A stretch of DNA of 7,432 nt from Oscillospiraceae bacterium (GCA_902803365.1 CADCPU010000119.1:1-7432); one strand, 5' to 3'; positions 1 through 6,177 are shown, counted from the first letter of the stretch. Translations and numbers: made by a program. Notes: generated by a model not told the origin, from the letters alone.

Positions 1-696
1 AAGGTCGGCGACACGATCGAAGTCAAGTTCAACTGTGAAGGATACTATCCTGTTACAAAGCAGCTCAAGGTCATGAGCCTTTGTGACTTCAGTTCGAGAG
101 ATATCTCCGGTCTTGATATCCTCATCAGCGAGAAGCTCTGTAAGGAGCTCTGCGGCGATTATCCGAAATGCGTCAACATCAACTGCGAAGATCCTGATGC
201 GGTCGACGCTTTTATCGAAGACAACATCGGAGGCAATATCTCTTCCTGCCGTACGCAGGAGCAGTATAAGGAAGAAGGCGCTAAGGCAACAGGCGGATTC
301 ATCGGTGTTATCGATGCGGTTATGGTATTCGGTGTCATCATCGCGTTCATCGGCGCTACGAGCAGCCTCCTGATCGGCTTTGACGGACGTAAGAGAGAAT
401 GCGCGGTCCTCTGCTCCACGAGCATGCCTCGCAAGAAGATGAACCGCATGCTCTTCCTGGAGAGTTTCTTCTCCTCGGGTCTTGCGGCACTCATGGCGAT
501 CCCTGCGGGCATCCTCATGATGGAACCGGTCAAGACGGCCTTCACGTTCATGAGTATGCACCTCAAGATCATTTCCGGTATGAGTTCGTTTGTCTACCTC
601 ATGTTTATCTTCTGGTTCGTATTCACGCTCACATCACTCTTCCCGATGCGTGCATTAAAGAAGATGAAACTTGCAGAACAGCTTAAGTATGAATAA
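1..696 (+). CDS. FtsX/MacB-type ABC transporter permease, C-terminal part (5' end outside window)
   Basis: This is the last 231 codons of an integral membrane permease that pairs with the ATPase encoded next. The reading frame is open from base 1, so the start lies upstream. The first ~95 residues are hydrophilic and would be the end of an extracytoplasmic domain. Three hydrophobic segments follow at window codons ~98-126, 155-175 and 196-216. A basic loop with the RKRE signature follows the first segment, and the protein ends ALKKMKLAEQLKYE. This layout and tail are typical of the FtsX domain of MacB-like permeases. The hydrophilic part holds seven cysteines (codons 12, 28, 47, 51, 57, 62, 83), more than I would expect. 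The substrate cannot be read from this part; such pairs export peptides or lipids or act as mechanotransmitters. The stop is 17 nt before the ATPase start, so the two are cotranscribed. Confidence 0.88.
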   Translation, partial: KVGDTIEVKFNCEGYYPVTKQLKVMSLCDFSSRDISGLDILISEKLCKELCGDYPKCVNINCEDPDAVDAFIEDNIGGNISSCRTQEQYKEEGAKATGGFIGVIDAVMVFGVIIAFIGATSSLLIGFDGRKRECAVLCSTSMPRKKMNRMLFLESFFSSGLAALMAIPAGILMMEPVKTAFTFMSMHLKIISGMSSFVYLMFIFWFVFTLTSLFPMRALKKMKLAEQLKYE

Positions 697-700
697 TGAC

Positions 701-705
701 AGGAG
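701..705 (+). promoter_or_regulatory. Ribosome binding site that fixes the ATPase start
   Basis: AGGAG ends 8 nt before the ATG at 714. The in-frame ATG at 696 overlaps the permease stop codon and has no comparable site before it, so 714 is the better start. Confidence 0.75.
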
Positions 706-713
706 ATATAAAT

Positions 714-1391
714 ATGGAAAACATAATCGAAGTTAAGAACGTAAATAAGATATTCGGTACAAAGAACAATCAGAACCAGGTCCTGACAGACCTCTCGATG
801 CACGTAAGCAAGGGCGAGTTCGTATCCCTTATGGGTGCATCGGGTTCCGGTAAGTCGACGCTCCTCTACCTCATCGGCGGACTCGACCGCGAGTACGACG
901 GCGAGATCATGATCGACGGCGAGGACATCGGCAAGGCAAAGATGAAGGAGAAAAAGCTCACTGACATCCGCCTTAACAAGATGGGATTTATCTTCCAGTT
1001 CTATAACCTGGTCCAGAACCTCAACGTAACAGATAACATCCTCCTTCCTCAGACGATCAAGGGAAGATCCAAGGCAAGCCTTAAAAAGGAACTCGATGAG
1101 ATCCTGGAGATCACGGGCCTCACCGATAAGAGAAAGGCAATGCCTTCGACACTCTCCGGCGGTCAGCAGCAGAGAGTTGCGATCGCACGTGCTATGATCG
1201 GTAAGCCGGAGATCATCCTGGCCGATGAGCCGACGGGTAATCTCGACGCAAAATCCACCGGTGAGATCATGGATCTTTTCGAAAAAGTTAACCGCGAATT
1301 GGGCATCACGATCCTGCAAGTAACGCATTCCCAGGAGTGCGCAGATTATGGTACAAGAGTGGTGCATCTAAAAAACGGACAGACAGTCTGA
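714..1391 (+). CDS. ABC transporter ATP-binding protein, MacB/LolD-type
   Basis: This 225-residue cytoplasmic ATPase should drive the permease encoded just upstream. All ABC motifs are present and intact: Walker [10 protein letters not shown] (41-49), Q-loop with Gln95 in FIFQFYNLV, signature LSGGQ (147-151), Walker B IILADE (167-172) followed by the D-loop GNLD, and the switch histidine His205 in THS. The FYNL sequence after the Q-loop and ADEPTGNLD are typical of the MacB/LolD/FtsE branch, which works with FtsX-type permeases. Length is normal for a stand-alone subunit. Order is permease then ATPase, and a strong terminator follows 26 nt after the stop, so this is the last gene of its operon. 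Family is secure; cargo is unknown. Confidence 0.95.
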   Translation: MENIIEVKNVNKIFGTKNNQNQVLTDLSMHVSKGEFVSLMGASGSGKSTLLYLIGGLDREYDGEIMIDGEDIGKAKMKEKKLTDIRLNKMGFIFQFYNLVQNLNVTDNILLPQTIKGRSKASLKKELDEILEITGLTDKRKAMPSTLSGGQQQRVAIARAMIGKPEIILADEPTGNLDAKSTGEIMDLFEKVNRELGITILQVTHSQECADYGTRVVHLKNGQTV

Positions 1392-1416
1392 TGAAAAATT
1401 GAATAGAAAAACCTCG

Positions 1417-1450
1417 AAAGTCCTCAGACAGCGATGTTTGGGGACTTTTT
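1417..1450 (+). terminator. Rho-independent terminator of the ABC transporter operon
   Basis: AAAGTCCTCAGACA (1417-1430) pairs with TGTTTGGGGACTTT (1435-1448) as a 14-bp stem with two G-U pairs. It is closed by a GCGA tetraloop of the stable GNRA class, and a run of five T ends at 1450. An outer stem can add to it: 1407-1416 against 1455-1464 matches at 9 of 10 positions. It lies directly after the ATPase gene. Confidence 0.9.
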
Positions 1451-1492
1451 GATTCGCGGTTTTTCGAGCAAAAACATAGACGGATATCTATG

Positions 1493-1542
1493 CAAAAGTG
1501 CCGAAAAACGCACTTTTTTGAGATGTCATGGTCAAAAGTGCC
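1493..1542 (+). repeat. Direct repeat CAAAAGTGCC, two copies 40 bp apart
   Basis: The same ten bases occur at 1493-1502 and 1533-1542. Both copies are complementary to the GCACTTTT segment between them (1510-1517), which gives two competing hairpins. A shorter direct repeat, GGCGTTTT, follows at 1555-1562 and 1564-1571. Confidence 0.6.
1494..1519 (+). terminator. Second terminator-like hairpin upstream of the DUF5688 gene
   Basis: AAAAGTGC (1494-1501) pairs with GCACTTTT (1510-1517) around an 8-nt loop, with T at 1514-1519. It could be a backup terminator for the ABC operon, or a conditional terminator if a promoter lies between 1450 and 1490. The 3' arm can instead pair with a second copy of AAAAGTGC at 1534-1541, so the hairpin may be switchable. 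Confidence 0.5.
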
Positions 1543-1658
1543 CCTTGCGGCGCAGGCGTTTTCGGCGTTTTTTGACGAAATTGGCGGTAATTGTTTTTTT
1601 TGTCCGAAAATTTTTGCATTTCCCCCTTTACACTGAAATTACATACCAAAAATTTCTC

Positions 1659-1665
1659 AAGGAGG
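1659..1665 (+). promoter_or_regulatory. Ribosome binding site that fixes the DUF5688 start
   Basis: A full AAGGAGG lies 8 nt before the ATG at 1674. The frame stays open for 80 codons upstream, but that part crosses the terminators and T-rich spacer, so this site decides the start. Confidence 0.85.
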
Positions 1666-1673
1666 AAAAGCAA

Positions 1674-2642
1674 ATGTTAACCTACGAACAGTTCAAAGAC
1701 ACCATCATCGACGAGATCCTTACGTTCCTTCCGGAAGAGTATTCGGACTGCACCGTGTCGATCGAGAAGACCCTCAAGAACAACGGCATGCTCATGGACG
1801 GTCTCCTGATCAAGAGCGACAAGTTCAATGTCTCGCCCAACATCTACCTTAACGGCCTCTACGAAGAGTACGAGAGCGGCAGGCCGATCAAGAGTATCCT
1901 CAGAACGATCGCGAACATCCGCGTCAACTCGAACTACAGGCACAACGTCGATCCCGAGAAGATCCTGAACTTCAATAACGTCAGGGATTTTGTCAACATC
2001 ACTCTCGTAAACTACGAGCGCAACCGTGACCTTCTGAAGGACCGTCCGCACCGCCGCATCATGGATCTTGCCGTGATCTACTACGTCGATGTCGTCGGAA
2101 GCGGGATCATGAAGGTCAATATCCCGGGGAGCCTGTCGATGGCGATCACGAACGATCTCATGACGAATTATGATCTCACGGAAGAGATGCTCTTTAAGAT
2201 CGCGATGAGGAATATGTGTGATCAGAAGGACTATGAGATGAGATATATCCATGAGGACGTGATCGAGAAGAAGGCAAAGCTCGTGGCGCTGGCGGAAAAT
2301 GTTGATGAGCGTTATGCGATCAGAGAGGTGAGCGAGAGCTTCGAAGACTGGAACTATGACATCATGTATCTGACAAACCGCAGGCACGACAGGGGAGCTG
2401 CGCTGATGCTCAGGGAAGACCTGATGGAGCAGCTGGCAGAGAAGCTCGACGGCAGTTTTTACATCATCCCTTCGTCGATCCACGAGGTCATCGTTGTCTC
2501 GGAACACGCACAGATCACGGAAGACAGTATGACGGAGCTCCTGCATCAGATGAATTCGGAGATGGAAGACGAGAAGGAATATCTCTCTGACAGCATATAT
2601 TTTTACGATGCGGAAAAATCGTCGGTCAAGCTCGTGGCGTAG
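1674..2642 (+). CDS. DUF5688-family protein of unknown function
   Basis: This 322-residue protein has no signal peptide or membrane segment and is probably cytoplasmic. I recognise the family from its overall pattern: an N-terminal YEQFKD...ILTFLPEEY segment (4-23), a NNG...DGLLI region (36-46), IYLN..YEEYESG (57-69), the RPH motif (124-126) followed by DLAVIYYV (131-138), a TNDLM segment (159-163), then YLTN...GAALML (232-246) and the C-terminal YIIPSSIHEVIVV (263-275). No catalytic motif of a known enzyme is visible and the family has no established role. It stands alone between a terminator region and the promoter of the next gene, so context gives no function. Family assignment is from memory of the pattern, not a search. 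Confidence 0.8.
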   Translation: MLTYEQFKDTIIDEILTFLPEEYSDCTVSIEKTLKNNGMLMDGLLIKSDKFNVSPNIYLNGLYEEYESGRPIKSILRTIANIRVNSNYRHNVDPEKILNFNNVRDFVNITLVNYERNRDLLKDRPHRRIMDLAVIYYVDVVGSGIMKVNIPGSLSMAITNDLMTNYDLTEEMLFKIAMRNMCDQKDYEMRYIHEDVIEKKAKLVALAENVDERYAIREVSESFEDWNYDIMYLTNRRHDRGAALMLREDLMEQLAEKLDGSFYIIPSSIHEVIVVSEHAQITEDSMTELLHQMNSEMEDEKEYLSDSIYFYDAEKSSVKLVA

Positions 2643-2675
2643 TGCGAAAATATTAAATGTTTCCAAATAATTAAT

Positions 2676-2704
2676 TAGCGGTTAGTGCCTGAAAATGTTA
2701 AAAT
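2676..2704 (+). promoter_or_regulatory. Probable promoter of the beta-glucosidase/DJ-1 operon (extended -10)
   Basis: TG-T-TAAAAT at 2696-2704 is a good extended -10, about 30 nt before the start codon. The -35 region (around 2675-2681, TTAGCG/TAGCGG) is a poor match, which extended -10 promoters tolerate. No terminator is visible between the DUF5688 stop and this point, so read-through from upstream is also possible. Confidence 0.45.
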
Positions 2705-2734
2705 TTACTTATCTTATCGAAAAGGAGACTGCTT

Positions 2735-4081
2735 ATGGGTTTTTCCAAGGATTTTATCTGGGGCGCAGCCACTGCTTCCTATCAGATCGAGGGAGCGTAT
2801 AAAGAAGACGGAAAAGGTCTTAACACATGGGATGTATACGCGGGAATAGATTACAACATCAAGTATAACGAGACAGGCGCAGTTGCCTGTGATCACTATC
2901 ACAGAATGAAAGAAGACGTTGCTCTTATGAAGGAGATCGGCCTTAAGGCTTACCGCTTCTCCATCAGCTGGGCAAGAGTCCTTCCTGAAGGAACCGGCAA
3001 GGTCAACGAGAAGGGACTTAAGTTCTATTCGGATCTCGTAGACGAACTCCTCGCCAACGGAATAATCCCTATGATCACACTCTATCACTGGGACTACCCT
3101 ATAGCTCTCCACTACAAGGGCGGATGGATGAACGATGAGAGTTCCGATTGGTTCCTTGAATATACAAAAGTTGTAGTAGATGCACTCTCTGACAGAGTCT
3201 CCTACTGGATCACGTTAAACGAGCCTCAGTGCGAGCTCGGCTGCGGTCATCAGGTAGGCGTTCACGCTCCGTTTGAGAAGCATATCCCTTCAGATCTCCT
3301 TATCATGGGTAAGAATATGCTCCTGTCACACGGCAAGGCAGCTGATTACATCAGAAAGAATGCCAAGACTCCTGCAAAGATCAGCTTTGCTCCGACGGGT
3401 CCTTGTGCGCTTCCTGCCGACGATTCTCCTGAGAGCATCGAAGAAGCAAGAAAGAAGACGTTTGATACAAACGGAGTTGCATTCCCGTTCAGTAATTCCT
3501 ATTGGGCTGATCCTATCTATCTCGGAAAGTATCCTGACCAGCTCATCAAGGACTTCGGAGATCTTGTTCCTAAGTTTACGGAAGAAGAGTGGAAGCTCGT
3601 CAGCACACCTCTCGATTTCTACGGCACGAATATCTACTATGCAAACGAGAGCAGGAAAGAAGGCGAATATTCCGATATCTATTTCCAGGGCAAGATGTCC
3701 ACGAATATCGGCTGGCCTCTTACTCCGAGCGTTCTCTACTGGGCTCCAAAGTTCTATTACGAGCGCTACGGCAAGCCGATCATGATCACCGAGAACGGCA
3801 TGGCATCCCACGACTGGGTATGCGTTGACGGCAAGGTCCACGATTCATACAGGATCGACTATCTCACCCGTTACCTGAGAGAGTACCGACGTGCGGCAGA
3901 CGACGGAGTCGAGCTTATCGGTTACATGCAGTGGTCACTCATGGATAACTACGAGTGGTCACACGGCTACACACAGAGATTCGGTATGATCTACGTCGAC
4001 TATCCTACACAGGTCCGTACGATCAAGGATTCCGGTTACTGGTATAAGAATGTCATCGCCACAAACGGCGCGGATATCTGA
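2735..4081 (+). CDS. Glycoside hydrolase family 1 beta-glucosidase, cytoplasmic
   Basis: This 448-residue enzyme is full length for GH1 and would hydrolyse beta-glucosides such as cellobiose by the retaining mechanism. The N-terminal GH1 signature FIWGAATASYQIEGA (7-21) includes Gln17, which binds sugar. His118-Trp119 follow. The acid/base is Glu163 in TLNEP (160-164) and the nucleophile is Glu353 in ITENG (351-355). Near the C-terminus, Trp400 and Glu407-Trp408 (NYEW) form the sugar subsite of true beta-glucosidases. 6-phospho-beta-glucosidases carry a different, phosphate-binding pattern there, so the substrate is probably unphosphorylated. There is no signal peptide, so it needs imported sugar. 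AAGGAG lies 7 nt before the ATG. The DJ-1 gene follows after 29 nt. Natural specificity (glucose or galactose, chain length) cannot be read from sequence. Confidence 0.95.
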   Translation: MGFSKDFIWGAATASYQIEGAYKEDGKGLNTWDVYAGIDYNIKYNETGAVACDHYHRMKEDVALMKEIGLKAYRFSISWARVLPEGTGKVNEKGLKFYSDLVDELLANGIIPMITLYHWDYPIALHYKGGWMNDESSDWFLEYTKVVVDALSDRVSYWITLNEPQCELGCGHQVGVHAPFEKHIPSDLLIMGKNMLLSHGKAADYIRKNAKTPAKISFAPTGPCALPADDSPESIEEARKKTFDTNGVAFPFSNSYWADPIYLGKYPDQLIKDFGDLVPKFTEEEWKLVSTPLDFYGTNIYYANESRKEGEYSDIYFQGKMSTNIGWPLTPSVLYWAPKFYYERYGKPIMITENGMASHDWVCVDGKVHDSYRIDYLTRYLREYRRAADDGVELIGYMQWSLMDNYEWSHGYTQRFGMIYVDYPTQVRTIKDSGYWYKNVIATNGADI

Positions 4082-4110
4082 TAAGACTAAAGGAAAGAAG
4101 GAAAAAGATT

Positions 4111-4662
4111 ATGGTAAAGATCGCTGTTATGCTCGCAGACGGCTTTGAGGAAGTGGAAGGCCTTACCTCCATCGATCTTCTGAGACGTGCGGGTCTTGAC
4201 GTTGTAATGGTATCGATCAACGATACGATCGAAGTGACGGGTTCACACAAGGTGGGCTTTAAGGCCGATCAGACGATCGCCGATACAAACTTCGACGAGT
4301 TTGATATGATCCTCCTTCCGGGCGGTATGCCGGGAACATTGAACCTTGCAAAGGAGCCTAAGCTTACGGAGGCTATATTGAAGTTCAACGCTGAGGGCAA
4401 GACGCTCGCAGCCATCTGTGCAGCTCCGACGGTATTCGGAGCTCTCGGTATCCTCGAAGGCAAGAGAGCCTGCTGCTACCCGGGTATGGAAGACGGCCTT
4501 AAGGGCGCGATCAAGTGTACAGATACGGTAGTCGAGGACGGCAATATCATCACATCCAGAGGCGTAGGCACGGCTATTGATTTTGCACTCTGCATCATCA
4601 CAAAGTTCAAGGGGGCCGAAGCAGCCAAGGATCTCGCAGAAGGCATTGTTTATTCCAGGTAA
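4111..4662 (+). CDS. DJ-1/PfpI family protein (YajL-like)
   Basis: This 183-residue cytoplasmic protein matches the DJ-1 subfamily in length and pattern. The nucleophile elbow is AICAAPT with Cys103, equivalent to the oxidation-sensitive Cys106 of human DJ-1. Glu16 in GFEEVE matches the conserved acidic residue that lowers the cysteine pKa. The glycine-rich LLPGGMPG (68-75) is the family's usual motif. Two adjacent cysteines (121-122, CCYPG) lie where related enzymes may carry a His. Members are linked to oxidative-stress protection and to glyoxalase or deglycase activity, the last being disputed; the substrate here is unknown. A GAAGGA site sits 8 nt before the ATG, 29 nt after the beta-glucosidase stop, so the two are probably cotranscribed. 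It also borders the thioredoxin/rubrerythrin genes. Confidence 0.92.
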   Translation: MVKIAVMLADGFEEVEGLTSIDLLRRAGLDVVMVSINDTIEVTGSHKVGFKADQTIADTNFDEFDMILLPGGMPGTLNLAKEPKLTEAILKFNAEGKTLAAICAAPTVFGALGILEGKRACCYPGMEDGLKGAIKCTDTVVEDGNIITSRGVGTAIDFALCIITKFKGAEAAKDLAEGIVYSR

Positions 4663-4698
4663 TTGCCCAGATATTGCGTAACTTTTGAATGTCTGATA

Positions 4699-4707
4699 TG
4701 TGATAAT
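4699..4707 (+). promoter_or_regulatory. Possible extended -10 element upstream of thioredoxin
   Basis: TG-T-GATAAT lies 38 nt before the thioredoxin start. No -35 hexamer sits at normal spacing: TTGCGT at 4674 is too far and TTGAAT at 4685 too near. Thioredoxin may instead be read through from the DJ-1 gene, since no terminator is visible in the 82-nt gap. Confidence 0.35.
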
Positions 4708-4744
4708 CCCTTATGTGGATACTTAAACGGAAAGAGGTGAATCG

Positions 4745-5065
4745 ATGAAAGAGATAACATTAACTCAGGAAAACTTTGAAGCCGAGGTCTTGAAGTCCGA
4801 TATTCCGGTACTTGTTGATTTCTGGGCTGAATGGTGCGGACCGTGTCAGATGCTCGGACCTGTAGTGGAACAGCTGGCTGAAGAGAGCGACGGCAAGTAT
4901 AAAGTCGGTAAGGTCAATGTTGACGATGAACCTGATCTGGCGCAGGAATATGACGTTTACAGTATCCCGACGGTTCTTATCTTCAAAGGTGGAGAGATGA
5001 AGGAACAGTCTCTTGGATTTGCACCCAAGGAAAAACTGGCCGCATTGCTTCAGAAACACCTCTGA
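4745..5065 (+). CDS. trxA: Thioredoxin
   Basis: This 106-residue protein is a single thioredoxin fold of standard length. The active site is WCGPC with Cys31 and Cys34. The buried acid Asp25 (VDFWAEW) and the cis-proline Pro75 (SIPT) are both in place, as is the C-terminal glycine segment GFAPKEKL. It would reduce cytoplasmic protein disulfides, with electrons from a thioredoxin reductase that is not encoded in this window. GAGGTGA at 4734-4740 is close to the start but pairs well with 16S rRNA. It stands 87 nt before reverse rubrerythrin, which has its own promoter. The two genes are neighbours in function but probably not strictly one unit. Confidence 0.97.
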   Translation: MKEITLTQENFEAEVLKSDIPVLVDFWAEWCGPCQMLGPVVEQLAEESDGKYKVGKVNVDDEPDLAQEYDVYSIPTVLIFKGGEMKEQSLGFAPKEKLAALLQKHL

Positions 5066-5092
5066 TATTTGATATTTTTTTAATCAAGGTCG

Positions 5093-5121
5093 TTTACAAA
5101 GTAACATTCATAGTTTAGAAT
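5093..5121 (+). promoter_or_regulatory. Promoter of the reverse rubrerythrin-rubredoxin unit
   Basis: TTTACA (5093-5098) and TAGAAT (5116-5121) are separated by exactly 17 bp, each with one mismatch to the sigma-A consensus. Transcription would begin near 5128, giving a short leader of about 25 nt that includes the AAGGAGG site. Confidence 0.75.
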
Positions 5122-5129
5122 GATTATAA
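5115..5129 (+). promoter_or_regulatory. Probable PerR operator (PerR box)
   Basis: TTAGAATGATTATAA matches the Bacillus PerR box TTATAATNATTATAA at 13 of the 14 defined positions; the only mismatch is G at position 4. It covers the -10 hexamer and predicted start site, where a bound repressor blocks transcription. PerR is known to repress reverse rubrerythrin in Clostridium acetobutylicum. The regulator gene is not in the window. Confidence 0.7.
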
Positions 5130-5135
5130 ATCAGC

Positions 5136-5142
5136 AAGGAGG
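5136..5142 (+). promoter_or_regulatory. Ribosome binding site that fixes the rubrerythrin start
   Basis: AAGGAGG lies 10 nt before the ATG at 5153. An in-frame ATG at 5120 overlaps the -10 element and lies upstream of the predicted transcription start, so it cannot be used from this promoter. Confidence 0.85.
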
Positions 5143-5152
5143 AAATAATTCT

Positions 5153-5740
5153 ATGGCAAAGTATGTATGCAAAGTATGCGGTTATGTATATGAGGGTGAC
5201 GATGCTCCGGAGCAGTGCCCTGTTTGTAAGGCATCCAAGACGATGTTCGAGAAGGTAGAAGGAGATCTTAAGCTCGCAGCTGAGCACGAGTACGGTGTTT
5301 ACGCTAAGACAGTCAAGAACAACCCTGATATCTCCGAAGAAGATAAGAAGTATATCTTTGAGCAGCTCAAGGCTAACTTTAACGGCGAGTGCTCTGAAGT
5401 AGGTATGTATCTCTGCATGGCAAGGATCGCTCATCGCGAGGGCTATCCTGAAGTAGGTCTCTACTGGGAGAAGGCAGCTTACGAAGAGGCTGAGCACGCA
5501 GCAAAGTTTGCAGAACTCCTTGGTGAGGATCTCGAGCCTAACATGAAGGCTACGACAAAGGACAACCTCAAGTGGAGAGTTGACTGTGAGTTCGGCGCTA
5601 CAGCAGGTAAAGTTGAGCTCGCTACATGCGCTAAGAAGAACGGACTTGATGCTATCCATGATACGGTTCACGAGATGGCAAGAGACGAAGCCCGCCACGG
5701 CAAGGCTCTCAAGGGACTTCTCGAGCGTTACTTTAAATGA
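5153..5740 (+). CDS. Reverse rubrerythrin (N-terminal rubredoxin domain, C-terminal di-iron domain), likely H2O2 reductase
   Basis: This 195-residue protein has the two rubrerythrin domains in reverse order. A rubredoxin-like FeS4 domain comes first, with Cys6-Cys9 (CKVCG) and Cys22-Cys25 (CPVC). A ferritin-like four-helix domain follows (~40-195). Its candidate di-iron ligands are Glu79, Glu112 and His115 (ExxH in EEAEH), Glu146, and Glu179 and His182 (DEARH). Classical rubrerythrin has the rubredoxin domain at the C-terminus. In clostridia the reverse form is an H2O2-induced terminal peroxidase, fed electrons from NAD(P)H through a reductase and rubredoxin. The rubredoxin gene 65 nt downstream fits that chain. 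The promoter with its PerR-like box predicts induction by peroxide. The protein is cytoplasmic and full length. Confidence 0.94.
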   Translation: MAKYVCKVCGYVYEGDDAPEQCPVCKASKTMFEKVEGDLKLAAEHEYGVYAKTVKNNPDISEEDKKYIFEQLKANFNGECSEVGMYLCMARIAHREGYPEVGLYWEKAAYEEAEHAAKFAELLGEDLEPNMKATTKDNLKWRVDCEFGATAGKVELATCAKKNGLDAIHDTVHEMARDEARHGKALKGLLERYFK

Positions 5741-5805
5741 TCCTGTACCGGTTCTAATAAGGGTCGGGAATAAAAGATCAAATCATATTAATGGAGGACA
5801 GACCC

Positions 5806-5964
5806 ATGGCTATTTACAAATGTGATGTATGCGGCTGGGAGTACGATGAAGAGAAGGGCTCTGAAGAGCTCGGAATCGCACCCGGCACACCATTCTCGGA
5901 ATTGCCCGAGGATTTTGCCTGCCCCCTTTGCGGTGTAGGAGCAGACAGCTTCTCTGAGGCTTAA
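5806..5964 (+). CDS. Rubredoxin
   Basis: This is a complete 52-residue rubredoxin, a small cytoplasmic one-electron carrier with one Fe bound by four cysteines. The knuckles are C6xxC9 (CDVCGW) and C39xxC42 (CPLCG). The aromatic core residues Tyr4, Trp11, Tyr13 and Phe30 and the segment GIAPGTPF..LPEDF are the family hallmarks. GGAGGA ends 7 nt before the ATG. It follows reverse rubrerythrin by 65 nt with no terminator between, and a strong terminator comes 60 nt after its stop, so it is probably the last gene of the PerR-controlled unit. The likely partner is the upstream rubrerythrin; the rubredoxin reductase must be encoded elsewhere. Confidence 0.97.
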   Translation: MAIYKCDVCGWEYDEEKGSEELGIAPGTPFSELPEDFACPLCGVGADSFSEA

Positions 5965-6024
5965 AAAATAGAGATTGATGTTAAGGTTCAAGTATGGGCC
6001 TTTCACATAAGATCAGTTCATAAG

Positions 6025-6058
6025 CGGAGTCGTATCGAAGAGGTACGGCTCCGTTTTT
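6025..6058 (+). terminator. Rho-independent terminator after rubredoxin
   Basis: CGGAGTCGTATC (6025-6036) pairs with GGTACGGCTCCG (6042-6053) in a 12-bp stem with two G-U pairs and a GAAGA loop. Five T follow (6054-6058). It closes the rubrerythrin-rubredoxin unit. Confidence 0.92.
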
Positions 6059-6128
6059 GCACTTGTTTTGTAATTGTAACAAGATGTCAAATAATAATTA
6101 AAATTTGTCGAAATTGTGTCTATTGATA

Positions 6129-6157
6129 TTGAGTATTTTCTTTAAAAGAAATATAAT
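6129..6157 (+). promoter_or_regulatory. Promoter of the acyltransferase-aminopeptidase unit
   Basis: TTGAGT (6129-6134) and a perfect TATAAT (6152-6157) are 17 bp apart, in AT-rich DNA after the terminator. The start site would be near 6164, giving a leader of about 26 nt. Confidence 0.75.
6137..6151. repeat. Perfect inverted repeat inside the promoter spacer
   Basis: TTTCTTT (6137-6143) and AAAGAAA (6145-6151) are exact reverse complements around one central A. The element occupies 15 of the 17 bp between -35 and -10, a typical place for a repressor operator. I do not recognise a regulator for it. Confidence 0.55.
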
Positions 6158-6177
6158 TTTTAATAGTAAATTTGGTA

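Noticed and set aside
594..1367. Long minus-strand open frame opposite the ABC genes, and similar ones at 1677-2666, 3326-3841 and 5108-5698
   Set aside because: Each lies opposite a gene with clear family motifs, has no ribosome binding site I can see, and its translation resembles no family. They are antisense shadows of codon bias.
1475..1492. Small hairpin CATAGA...TCTATG
   Set aside because: Six mostly A-T pairs with no T-run or conserved motif; probably incidental within the structured spacer.
1434..1673. Open frame upstream of the DUF5688 gene that would add 80 codons to its N-terminus
   Set aside because: It begins inside the terminator loop, runs through a second hairpin and T-runs, encodes a low-complexity basic stretch, and the AAGGAGG site points to 1674.
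5051..5081. Possible terminator after thioredoxin (CAGA...TCTG followed by a T-run)
   Set aside because: The stem is only 4-5 bp and is separated from the T-run by about nine bases, too weak to call.
5120..5152. Earlier in-frame ATG for reverse rubrerythrin
   Set aside because: It overlaps the -10 hexamer and lies upstream of the predicted transcript start; the protein beginning at 5153 starts at the normal place before the rubredoxin domain.
5741..5805. Separate promoter for rubredoxin
   Set aside because: The gap holds AT-rich pieces but no -35/-10 pair at acceptable spacing; cotranscription with rubrerythrin is simpler.
6063..6082. Inverted repeat TTGTT...AACAA resembling a Rex site
   Set aside because: The clostridial Rex pattern has two 7-bp arms with a 4-bp gap; here only the outer five bases of each arm match and the gap is about two bases too long. 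It is also some 46 bp upstream of the -35.
6151..6165. Second PerR-box-like match over the acyltransferase -10
   Set aside because: Only 10 of 14 positions agree, and six of those are the TATAAT of the promoter itself in very AT-rich DNA.
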